Below the pieces are notes generated by a model. That model made no database searches. It was given only the letters and a program-made list of their open reading frames with translations, and was not told the origin of the DNA. From Branchipolynoe longqiensis (taxonomy: Eukaryota > Annelida > Polychaeta > Phyllodocida > Polynoidae): 64,000 bases of DNA. Every line of letters begins with the position of its first letter. The stretch's first letter is position 1. This document shows, piece by piece, positions 31,650 through 44,385 of this stretch. The stretch covers positions 31,690,342 through 31,754,341 of the forward strand of contig CM059194.1 in the NCBI GenBank assembly GCA_030323885.1, written 5' to 3'. A program made the translations under genes and the position numbers.

Positions 31650-34600
31650 ATATAACCACTTTTTTTTTAACTGTCCCTATTCTGTCCAGTGTACTATCTA
31701 CGTACAAATGGAGTCTTGATGCCGACAAATTGTTGAGATGATTTCCAGATTTCAACAAGCATAATTCACAGACCGCCCCGCAAACAGAATGGGCTAAGAG
31801 TACAACAAATCACATTCAAGCTTATCAATAGAATGTTTTGTTGCAAGTGAATAATTACACAAATAAATGTATTTGGGTATACAACTGATAAAATTCCCTA
31901 TTGGTTAGCAAATAAAAGGAACCATATTAAAACCAATACTTCTGTCACCGATGTTTTAAATTAAAATCTTAGCGCGGTATATTTCATTTGAACACTATGT
32001 ATCCTCTACCGTCCGTATAGTTGATTAAGTAGTATATTTACGTCGACTGTTGTGGCACATAATTACATTAAAACCAATATTCTATTATAGATATATCTCT
32101 ATGCCACACTGTATGTATATATATTATATATATATGTGTGTGTGTGTATACAAACGCACATATACATCTAGTGTGACAATAGCCGCCTCACACTTTGAAT
32201 ATAAACGCCACCAAATCATTCATTTCGGTACATCCTAAAATGTACAAATCCACCCCATTATCAAAGCTACATGCAAAGGTCACACCATTGAGATATGTCA
32301 AGCTTCATTGGCTCTTTGCTAATAATGTTAACCTCTACAATGTTGCTAAACCTGAGGGTTTTTATTGTAGTTTCGGAATCTCGCGGAGGAGATATATATA
32401 TATAATGATATAGTGCTAGTAGTTAAAAAGAACATCACCACACACCATACCTACAAGGGACACGCGTACCTTTGTTGTCTGTTTGTTGTTTTACGTCCTA
32501 GCAACATCTAAGGTCATCAAGACGGGGCACGTGTACATATAGGCGTGAAGAGTTTTCTGAGTGAGCCTAGCTTTACTGATCATGGTTAACTGCAAGTATT
32601 CCGGTGTGCATTGAGCAAAAACACAGAGGCACAGGACAATGACACTAACTAGCTGTACAATGTGATCTATATAATATATAAGTACACAGTCGCCTTTTAA
32701 GAACAAATAACGCACATTATGAGCATTCAAACATCGGTGTATACATATATGTAGAGTGTCTGAGGACAATGCTTTTTTTTATGTAATCAAATTTCGTGAA
32801 GGATTTGTGACAAACCACAGAAATATGACTTATTTCTATGGACAAACAGACCGTGGCAGAATATTACCCAGAATGCAGAGTGTGCCACTCGACCCAGAGG
32901 GGCTGCAGACACTTGACAAATCTGAATCAGCTGCAATGACATTTCGCAGACGTATCCCGATTTGGCTGGAGATCTCCCTAAAATATATCAAAATAACACC
33001 AATCTCCCGATTTCCCGGCTTTAATTCGTAATCTCTCACCAAAGAATTATCTTAGCTATTTAACAACAAAAAATTACATATATTTTTCATCAGAATGCAC
33101 TATTTAGTATCACTTTTCCCACCAAAATCTTCTAGGGGCGACCCCCCCCCCTCCCACTTTCGGCCATGCTATTTCTCCATATTTACAATTGGGTATTAGG
33201 AAGATCTCCCTACTCACACTCTTATCCACATGGCACCTCTGATTTCATCACACAGTGTAGGTACATATATATAAATTGGACCTAGTTTGAACGGCACTAG
33301 TGCCGTGTGGCACATCTGGAATGACATATGCCAGATAGCAGATATCGCAGAGCACTATAAAACCTGTTAATTAGATGTCGTGGCTTTAATCAAGGGGTTT
33401 AAATTGGAATGCTGCCAGGTTGAGGTGTGGTTGGTTGATTGATTGTTTGTGGTTTTATGCTACGTCGACGACAGCAAGGGCCATCCATAATCACAGTGAA
33501 AAGTGAGTCGGATTTATTGTCACAGAGGTTGAGACAGTAAAATGTATGTCACACAACATAGGCAACATTGTGGACGATGATTGTATTAATGCATCTCTAG
33601 TGATGTTTTTTTGTGTGTTTTTTTAAGGCAATTGGGTCCTTTATATTATATATACTTTATGGGAACACCTCTTCACGTCTGCATAATTTATACTTATGAG
33701 TTACTTATAATTATCCTCTTCTGTTTATATATTTAGGCATAATAGCCTGTTCGGCCTGTCTATATACGACCTGTCATAATTATAGTGTAGCGAGGACAGA
33801 CTATACCGATACTAATTCCCAAATTTATCGCCTATTTTTCAATGCATTCAGTGATGGAGCTTCAACTATTTCGGATGGAAGTTGTTTGTGGAGTTTTTTG
33901 GTGAGGGTTTTTTTTAGGGTTAAAACTAGGAGTGTTCCAAGCAATGCCTGTCGGGCTCCCTGACTAAGTAAAGGGTGCGTCTTCTATTACAGGTTTTACG
34001 GTAATCTAGAATTACAAAGCACCCTCAGCTTTCGCTGTGGCACTACACACGCTTCAGAATGTTGTTAGGTAAATAAATAATAAATAATGAATACACACTT
34101 CTGGTAGGCTTAACATTGTACTAGTCTAGATACACAGACAGACACACACACACACACACGTAAATGAGTTGTGAATTTCAAATACAAGATTGATGTACTG
34201 TCTTAACCACCCCCCCCCCCCCTTTCCTGTCCCGTCCATGTTCCCCTCTCAATATGAAGTTCAGTCCCTTAGTTCCGCTAGCACTCACTAGGTGGCTCGG
34301 AGTGGCAGGTCCGAGTGAGGTCATTAAAGCAAGGCTGCTCTGCGATACACCTGATACTGGTGTACATTATATTTGTACATTTAAAGCCATGACTATGCAG
34401 AAGCATAATAATAATTATAATAATTATAACAGTAACAATAAGTATGGGGAGGGTTCCTTTCTTTTTTTTTTTCTTCTTTTTTTTTGTTCCTTAAGGAAAA
34501 AAAAGAATAAAGAAATCACACTCATACCAGCGCCGTATTTGGGGAGGGGCGTAGTTTCTGGTCACCCGGACCCCCCCCCCCCCCCCACCACCACACCTCA

Positions 34601-34950
34601 CTTAAACAAGTTATTAAACAATTATTTTTAAAAAATGCAATAAAACGGAAAGGTTTTGGGGCGGAGGGCATGCCACCCAAAGACTTGGTTTGTAAGCACC
34701 GCTGGCGTTCACGAGGTCACTGCAACATGACTTTGGTCACAGCTTCACCCGGAAACTCCCCTTTAACTCAATCCTGGCTACTCCACTGCACATGATCACC
34801 GAGATTCATACTGCATAGCTGGCCACATCGCCCCGATAAATGTGGACTTTGTGGATGGTTTAAAAAAAAAATGTATTAACATGGTGTGCAGATGGCTGTA
34901 AATCCAAATTCTAGATGGCACCCAACTACAGTAGAACAAAGGGGCTACTT
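31650..34950. other. Long non-genic stretch
   Basis: No gene is supported. It contains a TA/TG microsatellite (about 32116-32150), homopolymer C runs (33143-33154, 34209-34222, 34570-34587), an (AC)n run (34143-34159), and a repeat-family-D copy at 33424-33510. The 91-codon frame at 32756-33031 has no recognisable domain. Confidence 0.5.
33424..33510 (+). repeat. Repeat family D copy
   Basis: GGTTGGTTGATTGATTG, then a CGTCGACGACAGCAAGGGCCAT block, is shared with 49270-49335 (+) and, inverted, with 53816-53905. It is probably the 3' tail of a short interspersed repeat. Confidence 0.5.
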
Positions 34951-34953
34951 TGA

Positions 34954-35462
34954 GCCGGTGTCGGAGTTTTTTTGAGTGCCCTGCCAGTTTCAGCTGACTG
35001 CATACACTCAAACTCAAGGCATTGTCAATGGTCGTGAGCAATCTTCATACAGAGAATACAGAAGTGAAATATCTCTAAAACCACACCACCTATTAACAAA
35101 TCTCTTAGTACACATATAGAAAACATCTTTACCAAAAAGATTATATTAAATTTATAAGGTTAGGGTTCTTGATTTCTATTTATTTTGAATAAAACTAATG
35201 TTTTTCACTGCGCGTACCGTCAAACTCAAGGCATTGGCAATGGTCGTGAGCAATCTTCATACAGAAAATACAGGAAAAGTGAAATATCTCTAAAAGCACA
35301 CCACCTAGAAACAAATCGCTTGGTACACATATAGAAAACATCTTTACCAAAAACATTATATTAAATTCATAAGGTTAGTGATGATGCTGTCAGATTTTGA
35401 CGCATGCGCATGAAATGGACAGTCAGCTCAAACTGGCGGGGCACTCAAACTGCGACACCGGC
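34954..35462. mobile_element. Tandem-core inverted-repeat element E5
   Basis: The inverted repeats (34954-34999 and 35421-35462) share GCCGGTGTCG, TTTGAGTGCCC and GCCAGTTT-AGCTGACT. The interior has two units of the ~204-bp core, in reverse orientation (GGCATTGTCAATGGTCGTGAG near 35018 and a near-copy at 35231). The ends resemble those of E1. Confidence 0.85.
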
Positions 35463-36099
35463 ATACACAGACACATATAAACATGTATGTATATATATAT
35501 ACATATATATATATAACAATTTGGAAAAATCCAGAGGTCGAGTTCAGTTTTAAATGTGATTTATCACCTTTAACCAAAACAAAATAAGTGTTAAAAATAT
35601 CTATTTACCACAGACCAATTGAAACTTAGTTGCAACACAAAGCTAAAATTCCACTAATGCGTAGTGCGACATGCGGTGTGCGTTATCCATAAACGACGTG
35701 CATTTGCAACATTCCATATTTTCCACCGTTTTTTGTTGGGGTTTTTTGGTTGGTTTTCTCTCTTCTGCTGCGGTAATATAATAAAACAACTGACATGTCG
35801 TACCCATCCTGATATGACCTCACGGGTTGCGAGGACATGAAAATCCCATTCATTCACTCACTTTGCACGTTGTAGGAAGCTTGCTGTCTAGCCATTTTGA
35901 TTTGGAATACCTTCTTTGTGACGTCAGATCATGGGATTCCACCATAGGAATGTTGTAAACGCAAATGCACCAATCGCCACTACACGGACCAATTCAACAG
36001 GTGCACAGAGACCCAACAAAAATATACATAATTTATTTACATACTGATGGCATCGTCCTCATGGATGCGTGCTTGTTTCAAGTTTACTACGCAATACGC
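35463..36099. other. No recognisable gene
   Basis: Non-coding AT-rich sequence with a short TATA run near 35488-35516. I see nothing to annotate. Confidence 0.5.
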
Positions 36100-36114
36100 G
36101 TGACACTTTACGTA

Positions 36115-36505
36115 CACGATACGCATTAATGGGATTTCAGTTTCAGTGTCACTACAGTAATCAGTGCTGCCCTCAGTTATGACGTTATGAGATCAGACAC
36201 ACATCCGGGGAGTTCTACCATTGGTCACAGCGCCACCTAGGTACTGAGCCTCGTTCTCATTTAAGGTTGCATCTGGTTCGAGGGTAAATGATTAGTATTT
36301 GTCATTTAACTCTTTACGTACTCGGATATGCATTAATGGGATCTGTTTCAGCGTGACTACCGTAATCAGTGCTGCCCTTAGCTATGACGTCAGACACACA
36401 TCCGGGGATATCTACCCTGGTCACAGTGCCACCTAGGTACTCAGCCTCGTTCTCATTCAAGGTTGCATCTGGTCTGAGGGTAAATGATTAGTATTCGTCA
36501 TTTAA
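36115..36505 (+). repeat. ~206-bp tandem pair, seed of the minisatellite
   Basis: Two successive units (ATTAATGGGAT at about 36126 and 36332) contain TAATCAGTGCTGCCCT, CAGACACACATCCGGGGA and CACCTAGGTACT, and each ends in one 68-bp monomer. The downstream array consists of that monomer only. Confidence 0.8.
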
Positions 36506-37805
36506 ACATCTAATTCAATACGATTCAAGGTTGCATCTGCTCTGAGGGTAAATGATTAGTATTCGTCATTTAAACATCTAATTCAATACGATTCAAGGTT
36601 GCATCTGGTCTGAGGGTAAATGATTAGTATTCATCATTTAAACATCTAATTCAATACGATTCAAGGTTGCATCTGGTCTGAGGGTAAATGATTAGTATCC
36701 GTCATTTAAACATCTACTTTAATACGATTCAAGGTTACATTTGGTCTGAGAGTAAATGATTAGTATTCGTCATTTAAACATCTAATTCAATACGATTCAA
36801 GGTTGCATCTGCTCTGAGGGTAAATGATTAGTATTCATCATTTAAACATCTAATTCAATACGATTCAAGGTTACATTTGGTCTGAGGGTAAATCATTAGT
36901 ATTCGTCATTTAAACATCTAATTCAATACGATTCAAGGTTGCATCTGGTCTGAGGGTAAATGATTAGTATTCATCATTTAAACATCTAATTCAATACGAT
37001 TCAAGGTTGCATCTGCTCTGAGGGTAAATGATTAGTATCCGTCATTTAAACATCTACTTTAATACGATTCAAGGTTACATTTGGTCTGAGAGTAAATGAT
37101 TAGTATTCGTCATTTAAACATCTAATTCAATACGATTCAAGGTTGCATCTGGTCTGAGGGTAAATGATTAGTATCCGTCATTTAAACATCTACTTTAATA
37201 CGATTCAAGGTTACATTTGGTCTGAGAGTAAATGATTAGTATTCGTCATTTAAACATCTAATTCAATATGATTCAAGGTTGCATCTGGTCTGAGGGTAAA
37301 TCATTAGTATTCGTCATTTAAACATCTAATTCAATACGATTCAAGGTTGCATCTGCTCTGAGGGTAAATGATTAGTATCCGTCATTTAAACATCTACTTT
37401 AATACGATTCAAGGTTACATTTGGTCTGAGAGTAAATGATTAGTATTCGTCATTTAAACATCTAATTCAATACGATTCAAGGTTGCATCTGGTCTGAGGG
37501 TAAATCATTAGTATTCGTCATTTAAACATCTACTTCAATACGATTCAAGGTTCATTGGTCTGAGGGTAAATCATAGTATTCGTCTTTAAACATCTAATTA
37601 ATACGATCAAGGTTACATTGGTCTGAGGGTAAATCATTAGTATTCGTCATTTAAACATCTAATTCAATACGATTCAAGGTTACATTTGGTCTGAGGGTAA
37701 ATGATTAGTATTCGTCATTTAAACATCTAATTCAATACGATTCAAGGTTGCATCTGGTCTGAGGGTAAATCATTAGTATTCGTCATTTAAACATCTACTT
37801 CAATA
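36461..37805 (+). repeat. 68-bp minisatellite, about 20 copies
   Basis: GGTTGCATCT or GGTTACATTT recurs every 68 bp from 36461 (36529, 36597, 36665 and so on) to about 37748. The monomer also contains CTGAGGGTAAATGATTAGTA and CGTCATTTAAACATCTA. Variants alternate in blocks. One stretch (37551-37615) carries several single-base losses. No reading frame is preserved. Confidence 0.95.
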
Positions 37806-39876
37806 AGAAAATCTTTTTTTTTCCTTTTCTTTTTACAATGTGATTAATCAAATTAAACACCTTAATAACGAGTTCTAATGGTCTTTTTTGTTTAACCTTA
37901 TCATCATAGTAAACTCGACGAACTCAACCCAACCCCCCCCGCCCAATCGGTCGCGGATTGATATGTTAATGTGTATAGTCATAGATAGATTGTAAACTTT
38001 AACATGCAACTGGGGTGAGAATAGTGTCATATGTGGATATTTTCTTTTCTTGCCCAATGGTCCCCTTTTGTTCAATACAAATACAATTATTTCAATTTAA
38101 ACGCCTACAATGCCAAGTGAAAATGCTTGTATCAATTCCATGAAGAGAATGGGGAGACTCATTTGGGAGCTGGGTTTTTCCCCCCTACCACCCACCCCAA
38201 TGGGCCCCCCTCCCCTGCCACCACCCTTAACCATCATGAACAAACCATCAACACACCAAACATCCTACACAACTATCAATCTGTTTAAACACATTGAACA
38301 TTACATAAGACAGACAAAATGTCTTGTTAACCATAAACTTTGCTTGTTTTATAAGAGAAAACATGTAACCCACAACGATTGTTTGAGCTACATCTTCTAC
38401 TCGGTGCTGCTCCCAATTTTTGAATGAACCACAGTGACTGGTGCTGTACATTATACTGCAGGAGCCACTCCCTTAATTCTTCAGGATCGGTGCTGTGACT
38501 AATACACCACTGACCAAACTTAGATTGTTTAGAATGTCAATTCCAATAGTAAGATGGTCGGAAGACCAGTGTAAAAAAACAAAAACATTTAAAGCATAGC
38601 TGTGGCTCAGAAAGTCTCGGGTATGTCCAGTGACAACATAGCACTCATTGTTTCCTATGTGATCACCTTAATTTAGATCACATTGTCCCATGTTCTAGTC
38701 GGAGTTTGAAAATGAGCCCGGACCACTCCACTACTGCTATGTGCATCCTGTGGAAAATGTCAAATTAGGTTCACGTCAATAAATCAATTGTGCCTTTCTC
38801 AAAAGGACACACTAACATTATATTTTCGCAACAAACATTTTTGGAAAGTGTGAAGTATTTCCTGTCTTGTCTTCCCCCACCCACCCAGCTCTTCATTTAA
38901 AAAAAAAAACTAAATTCTAATTTAATCTAATAATGGACGGTACATCGTTTCATCATATTGTTATCACATCCAATCCAACATGACATTATGTGGTTATATT
39001 ATCTGGAAGCGGATTGAACATGAGAATCATTTGGATAATTTATCCTTGTTAAGAGTTCATTCGCCATGTCTTTTCTACAAATAAAGCATCCACAGAAAAC
39101 CCCCTAATAAAGCTTGTGTGTCCCATTTCTGTATATTTTCGTTACTACTGAATACTCTAATGCATTATACCAGGTATCTATCTATACATGCTTGATATGA
39201 CTTAAATATACTTGCCGGATATCAGCTATCTATACATACCGGATATAATCAACCACATCCATTTCCGGTTTCCCATTTTCAATAACGGGACTAACCTTGG
39301 TCACGTGACCCTGACATTGGATGACCTTACCAATTTGACAGTTGCAATTGGTCAATTCCAAAACGTAGAATTGACAAAGAAAGAGCCATAATTAAAAGAC
39401 TTTCAAGATATATTGTCTAGAATATTGGTGCAGCAAATAAATACTGACAAAACGCAATGAAATGTAAGGTAAGGTATTAATTAGCATCTATAACGAACAC
39501 ATGAATAGCACCTCCCCTGATATCATATAATGATAGAGCAAAAACCTCATGAGGGTTCCCCCTTTAAAGACAAAACGCAATAGCTGAGAATCTAGCAAGC
39601 TAATAAACAGAAACCAACAAGTTTGTTGTTTAAAACCCATTAAAACATAAATTACAACCAATGCCATCGCCATGCCCTACACTGAACGCAGATAGAACGT
39701 CATGTTACACATGTAGGCCTGGAATGTGCAAGACAAACAAATAAAATACAATAAATTGCAAAGAGAATGATTGTCGTCACTTCATGTGTTTCTCAAGTCA
39801 TTTATATATAATTTTAATACCCCAATGTCAAGTACCTCTTTGAGGATAAAAATGGCAATCAGAGTAATATTTTCGT
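37806..39876. other. Non-genic stretch
   Basis: No gene is supported. The frame at 38110-38427 is Pro-rich because of a C-rich tract and overlaps a minus-strand frame. I see no repeats worth naming. Confidence 0.5.
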
Positions 39877-40213
39877 TATACTAGAATTACTTGTAAGTTG
39901 TGGTATTACTGAGATTCTTACGAATCTACGAATACGAAGGTAAAGATCAGGGGAGAGGTCAAGCTCGCACAGACCCGGATGTAGCCTCAGTTTTCGAAGT
40001 TGGATGGAACAAAAAACCTAATAATTCCTTTTCAGGAAACCTACCTCCCATTACCTTGGTTTCTGAACCTTCTTTCGATTCTTATACTCGAGTAATTGTG
40101 GTCCCTAATCTTTCAACACGGTGAGGGTGGGCGGGTCCCTGATACTTACCTTCGTATTTGTAGATTCATAAGAATCTTAGTAATACCACGACTTACAAGT
40201 AAGTCTAGTATAA
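39877..40213. mobile_element. Short DIRS-derived element with long inverted ends
   Basis: Inverted ends of about 75 bp (39877-39950 and 40136-40213) share ACTTGTAAGT, GTGGTATTACT and AATACGAAGGTAA. Just inside the left end, GGGGAGAGGTCAAGCTCGC and CCGGATGTAGCCTCAGT match the gag-side end of the DIRS-2 element at 44276-44340 (inverse). Only ~190 bp lie between the ends and there is no gene. Confidence 0.7.
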
Positions 40214-40573
40214 CTAAAATATTCTTACTTCATCTTCCGAATACCAGAAGTTAAGTATCCAGGGAGAGTCTTCATAGCCTGTTTTTTTTGCATCCCGACC
40301 TCATTTCCTGTCTACCTTTTTCTTCCTCAATCTTTCCTCTCGTTCTTTTTCTCGTCTCGTTTTTCCCGTCTCATCGACTGCAATTATACAAATATCTATT
40401 TGTCTATCGACAATGTTAGTTAATGTTTCTTAACTTTTTTACCAACTGTTTCCAACATTGATTCAAGTGTGGTTGATTTCATTTCTTTCTCTTTGACAAC
40501 CTTTATTGATCCAAATCATACAATGCCATAGCTATAGTGCAACACACTTACATGTACTACGTAACTACCTTTA

Positions 40574-41440
40574 TTACGTAACTAAGGACCTTTGTTGGTC
40601 CTGCTTAAGATAGCTCTCTGGACCTCGCCTGGGTCCTGAATTGACTTGTGATAGAAACGTGCAAAATTTGCACTGTTCCTCCATGAAGCGTTCCTCATGA
40701 TCGCATTCAGGATCGCACCCAGTGCCTTTGCTGAGAATGCCGACGCTCCTCGCATGCTGTGTCCCTTGTACTTTGCAGTGTCCACTCCTGAGAGTTGCAG
40801 AACACTCAGAGTCCATCTGGCCAGAGTGGCCCTGGAGATTGGTCAATGTGGACCAATGTAGGAGATAAGCAGTTGCTTACTGTCCCGCCTGATCTTGTCA
40901 GTCCTAATCAAGTATCTCTTCAGAGTTCTAACTACGCACAGTTTACGGTTATCACCGTATTTGTAGAACCTTACTGAATCCAGTGGCTGTCCCAGCTGGT
41001 TATGTTTCAGTCTTGAAGACTATAGAGTGATCTTCTATCCTCATCCTGTCCACAAGCATTCTGAGGATCGTTTGTCCCCTCTGGGACGACACAAGCAATA
41101 ACAACAATGTAAATTTATACAACATTTTCAAATTCAACTCAGAATTACCTTTCAGTGTCTGAATCCATCTCAGCACTGTTTCTACACTCCAGAATATATC
41201 ATACCTGGGCTGTGGTGGTCTCTGCTCATGGCAGCTCTTGCACAGCGATTTTTACCAAGTAATGTTCACCTATCGTGCTTCCATCTACTCTAGGTAGGAT
41301 GAGGCTCAATGGGCACCTCGCCGCATTTACTGCCCCATAACCAACACCTGTCTCAAAGTATATTCTTAGATATCTAAGTATGGCTGCTAAGACACTCACC
41401 CCATGCTCTAAGGCCCACAGTGCCCATTTGTTAATCTAGG
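40574..41440 (-). pseudogene. DIRS-2 tyrosine recombinase
   Basis: Read on the minus strand: RPSTRKCYKT at the N-terminus (about 41450), SQRGQTILRMLVDRM with the first catalytic Arg (about 41080), RATLARWTLSVLQLSGVDT, then HSMRGAS (His-x-x-Arg, about 40760) and ARFYHKS with the nucleophile Tyr (about 40655). The order matches the intact copy at 58915. The parts lie in different frames, so it is broken. It would integrate the circular element DNA without target duplication. Confidence 0.78.
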
Positions 41441-42585
41441 TCTTGTAGCACTTCCTCGTGGAGGGTCTCCATGTGTGTTTGAAGTAAAGTAAAGTTTGCT
41501 TATCTATGTCGTGCCCGTCCAGCGTACGAGCTAGAAGAGGTACGCCGTCAATCCTAATCTTGTTAGTTCCTCTCTTGTAGACCCGCTTCCATTGTTGGTC
41601 ATTCCAACGAGGTCCCCTCGCCTTTTGGGAACTCTCTACTGCCCTCGACTCGCCTTGTAGGAGGGGTGCCAGGGTTGTGCTAGCCAGTGTGGAGCCACCA
41701 CTAACGCTGTCGTTCGATCTTTCTGGATCTTCCACACTACTCTGGGGAGTAGAGAAAATGGAGGAAACCAGTAAATGTACATGTTTGTCCATTTGATCTA
41801 GAACGCATCCGTTCTCCAATTGTCCGGTTCGGGCTCCCAGCTTAAATATTTTGTTAGCTTAGCATTCAAATGTGAAGCAAACATGTCAATGTTAGGAGTT
41901 CCCCATAATTTACAGATCTCTGCAAAGATATCGTCACTCAGGGCCCATTCTAGATGGTCCTTGAATTTCCTTGATCTTAGATCGGCTCACACATTTTCTA
42001 CCCCTGGGATGTGTGATATTGTCTGCCAGTTATTATGTTGCTGAGCCCATTCCCAGATGTCAACTGCTTCAATTAGGCAGCCCTCAGACTTGGTGCCTCC
42101 CATGTTTTTTTTGTACGCCAGTGCTGACGTACTGTCTATTCTGGCCGTGATATGAATGTTCTCTTTCTACATAAACTTTATAGGCCAAAAGCAATTGCTC
42201 TTAATTCTAATGCGTTAATGTGTCAGTTCTCCTGGGTGCCACCTGCCTCCCGTCTGATCGGAGTCTGTATGTGCTCCCCAGCCCTGATGTGATGCGTCCA
42301 TGAACAGTTCCACATCTAGCTCTTCTCTTCTTATCTTATGAGGATTATCTAGGTTATTCTCCCACCATGTTATGTCATTGTATCACCCTTCGGAGATTGT
42401 CTCTCTCTAGACACTTGAAATGTATGCCCCCATACTCTACCACCGGTGCATAAGCTACCATTAGCCCTATGAGTCCAGCTATCTGTATTATCTTCAGGTC
42501 TCATTTGCTCTCTGAGAATTCTCTGATCACCACTAACATTTTTTGTTTCTTCTCATCAGTGAGTCAGACGTGCATCTTTACTGAA
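41441..42585 (-). pseudogene. DIRS-2 RNase H and linker remnants
   Basis: The frame 41436-41819 (127 codons) gives the basic linker and the recombinase N-terminus (TWRPSTRKCYKT). Between 41820 and 42585, segments corresponding to the RNase H region are recognisable only by position and by short matches to DIRS-1. No continuous frame remains. Confidence 0.55.
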
Positions 42586-43428
42586 TCAATTTTGAATCCG
42601 AGAAATGTCAAACATTGTGTCGGTGACAGAACCAACTTTTCTGTTTACTTTGAACCCTAGTTCTGTCAAGGTCTTGACTAGTACTGAGATCGCTTCATTG
42701 CATTCGTTCGCATCTGCACCGATTACAAAGCTGCCATCCAGATAGGGAAACCCTATATACCCCACTTCGCCTAATTTTGCAAAGATAGGCTTCAGTAATT
42801 TGGTGAAAATTTGTGGTCCCGGTGACAACCCGTTTGGCAACACTTGATACTCGAGTAGTTCATTCCCCAAGCGGAATCTTAAGAACTTACGTTGTGATTT
42901 ATTTATTGTGACCAAATAATATGCATCTGTGAGATCTGCACTCGCCATCCATATGCCTGGCTCTATTAAGTCTAAAGCTGTTTTTAAATTAAACATTTTG
43001 AAATGCTCATATTTCACAATCTTGTTCAACTCAGATAAGTCTAGGATCATCCTGAACTTTCCATTAGCCTTAGTTCTGAGGAAGATGTTTGACACCCATT
43101 GTTGGTTATCTTCCTCTACAACTTTCAAAACTTGTCTGTCTATGAGACTGTTTATTTCTTTTCTCACAAACTCCTTCTCCATTTCATCCATTCTGAATGG
43201 GAAGGGTTCTCTCTCCTGTACTGGAGTCGTTAACAGTGGGATTGTCATCCCAGACACACAGTTCAATATCCATGGGTCTGACGTGGCCCAATTATTTCTT
43301 AAATTGCCAGCCACAAATTTAATGTCATGTTTATCTGTTACACATTTTATATTAGGCAAATGTTCAGTAAGCTCATTCTTACCAGGATTCAATTCCGTTG
43401 AAGCGCCCACCTGGACAGGGTGGCTCAC
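42586..43428 (-). pseudogene. DIRS-2 reverse transcriptase, altered active site
   Basis: A 280-codon frame. Motifs: FRMILDLSELNKIVKYEHFK, WMASADLTDAYY, QRKFLRFRLGNELLEYQVLP, NGLSPGPQIFTKLLKP, then FPYLDGSFVIG where intact relatives have YIDD (codons at 42733-42744). The final catalytic Asp is therefore Gly. The frame ends shortly after the active site. It was a DIRS-type RT and cannot be active by inference. Confidence 0.85.
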
Positions 43429-44100
43429 TTCTGAAAACCCCCTCGGTTTGAGTTTCCCTGGCCCCGCCCCTTGTTGTTGTTGGGGGGTGTTGCCGTACTG
43501 GGCATAGTCCTCAGACGAGTGCCCAAATGGCTTGTCGGGAGCTTGTTGTTTCGCTCCCCAGTTTTACGTTCCACCCCCTGGCTCCCTCTAAACGTTCCGT
43601 TCCCTTGGTGGTCCGATTGTGATCGCCACTTCCCACGGTATGCCAGATTCGTCTTTATACAGTTGTCAGATGCTCTGACTGATTTCATTAGCTGCTTGTT
43701 TCTTTCTGCTAGGTTGTCACCCAGCAGCTACTCTGTCGGGAGTGGTAAGTCTCCATAGACATCCCGCTTCTCCTTGATCAGCTCCTTCCCAAGGCGCGAA
43801 TTAACCACCTTAGTCACACTAAGTTTCCCGTCCACCCGCATCTGATTGCCAGTTTGGCGTGAGTTTTCGGTTTGGCTCAGGCACCATCTTTTTTCGTTTG
43901 GCTTTTAAATGTGCGTCCAAATTCTCCGAGTCACTCCCACCAAGTGTAGGTCCGTTATGTGGCACCGATTCGTCCGTAGACATCATTCTTGCCATGAAAT
44001 TGTCACCCTTGTGCTTGTTTTGCGACCACTCCACTTGCTCACCCATTAACTGGATTTCTTGCAATGCAGCCGACACTCGTGATAGTGCATGTGTGCTCAC
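43425..44100 (-). pseudogene. DIRS-2 gag-like region
   Basis: Two frames: 43819-44100 (MSTHALSRVSAALQEIQLMG, then basic KAKRKKM) and 43425-43688, which ends in Asn/Gly/Arg-rich sequence (NNNKGRGQGNSNRGGF). The basic and RGG-like composition fits the nucleic-acid-binding region between gag and RT in DIRS-1. It is split and probably truncated. Confidence 0.6.
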
Positions 44101-44385
44101 AGTCTTGTTTTAACGATCTGGACGACAGGCATTAGATTCATTTTAGCTCACAGCTAATGCACAGAAGTTCAACATGTTAACACAGTTTTCACTCGCAAAT
44201 CGTATTTCACAAATACAATAACATCACGCCGTGTTTCCTAACTTACCTAAAATAGTGAGTTCCTCCTCCAGCTCGCTGCTGCTTCTCCGCTGCCAAGTTG
44301 CATACTGAGGCTACATCCGGCTCTGCGCGAGCTTGACCTCTCCCCGGATACTTAACTTCCGGTATTCGGAAGATGAAGTAAGAAT

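Larger units (their letters stand above)
40221..44385 (-). mobile_element. DIRS-2, decayed DIRS-type retrotransposon
   Basis: A minus-strand element with 48-bp inverted terminal repeats (40221-40268 and 44338-44385, two mismatches; both contain TTACTTCATCTTCCGAATACC). The order in element direction is gag-like (44100-43425), reverse transcriptase (43428-42586), RNase H remnants (~42580-41820) and tyrosine recombinase (~41440-40574). Inverted termini plus a recombinase in place of an integrase define the DIRS group. Many frameshifts and stops are present. Confidence 0.85.

Noticed and set aside
32756..33031. 91-codon frame
   Set aside because: No domain, no repeat in the window and no splice-site or start context to favour it.
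36461..37805. Regular repeats that might suggest a CRISPR array
   Set aside because: The whole 68-bp unit repeats, there are no unique spacers, and the window is eukaryotic.
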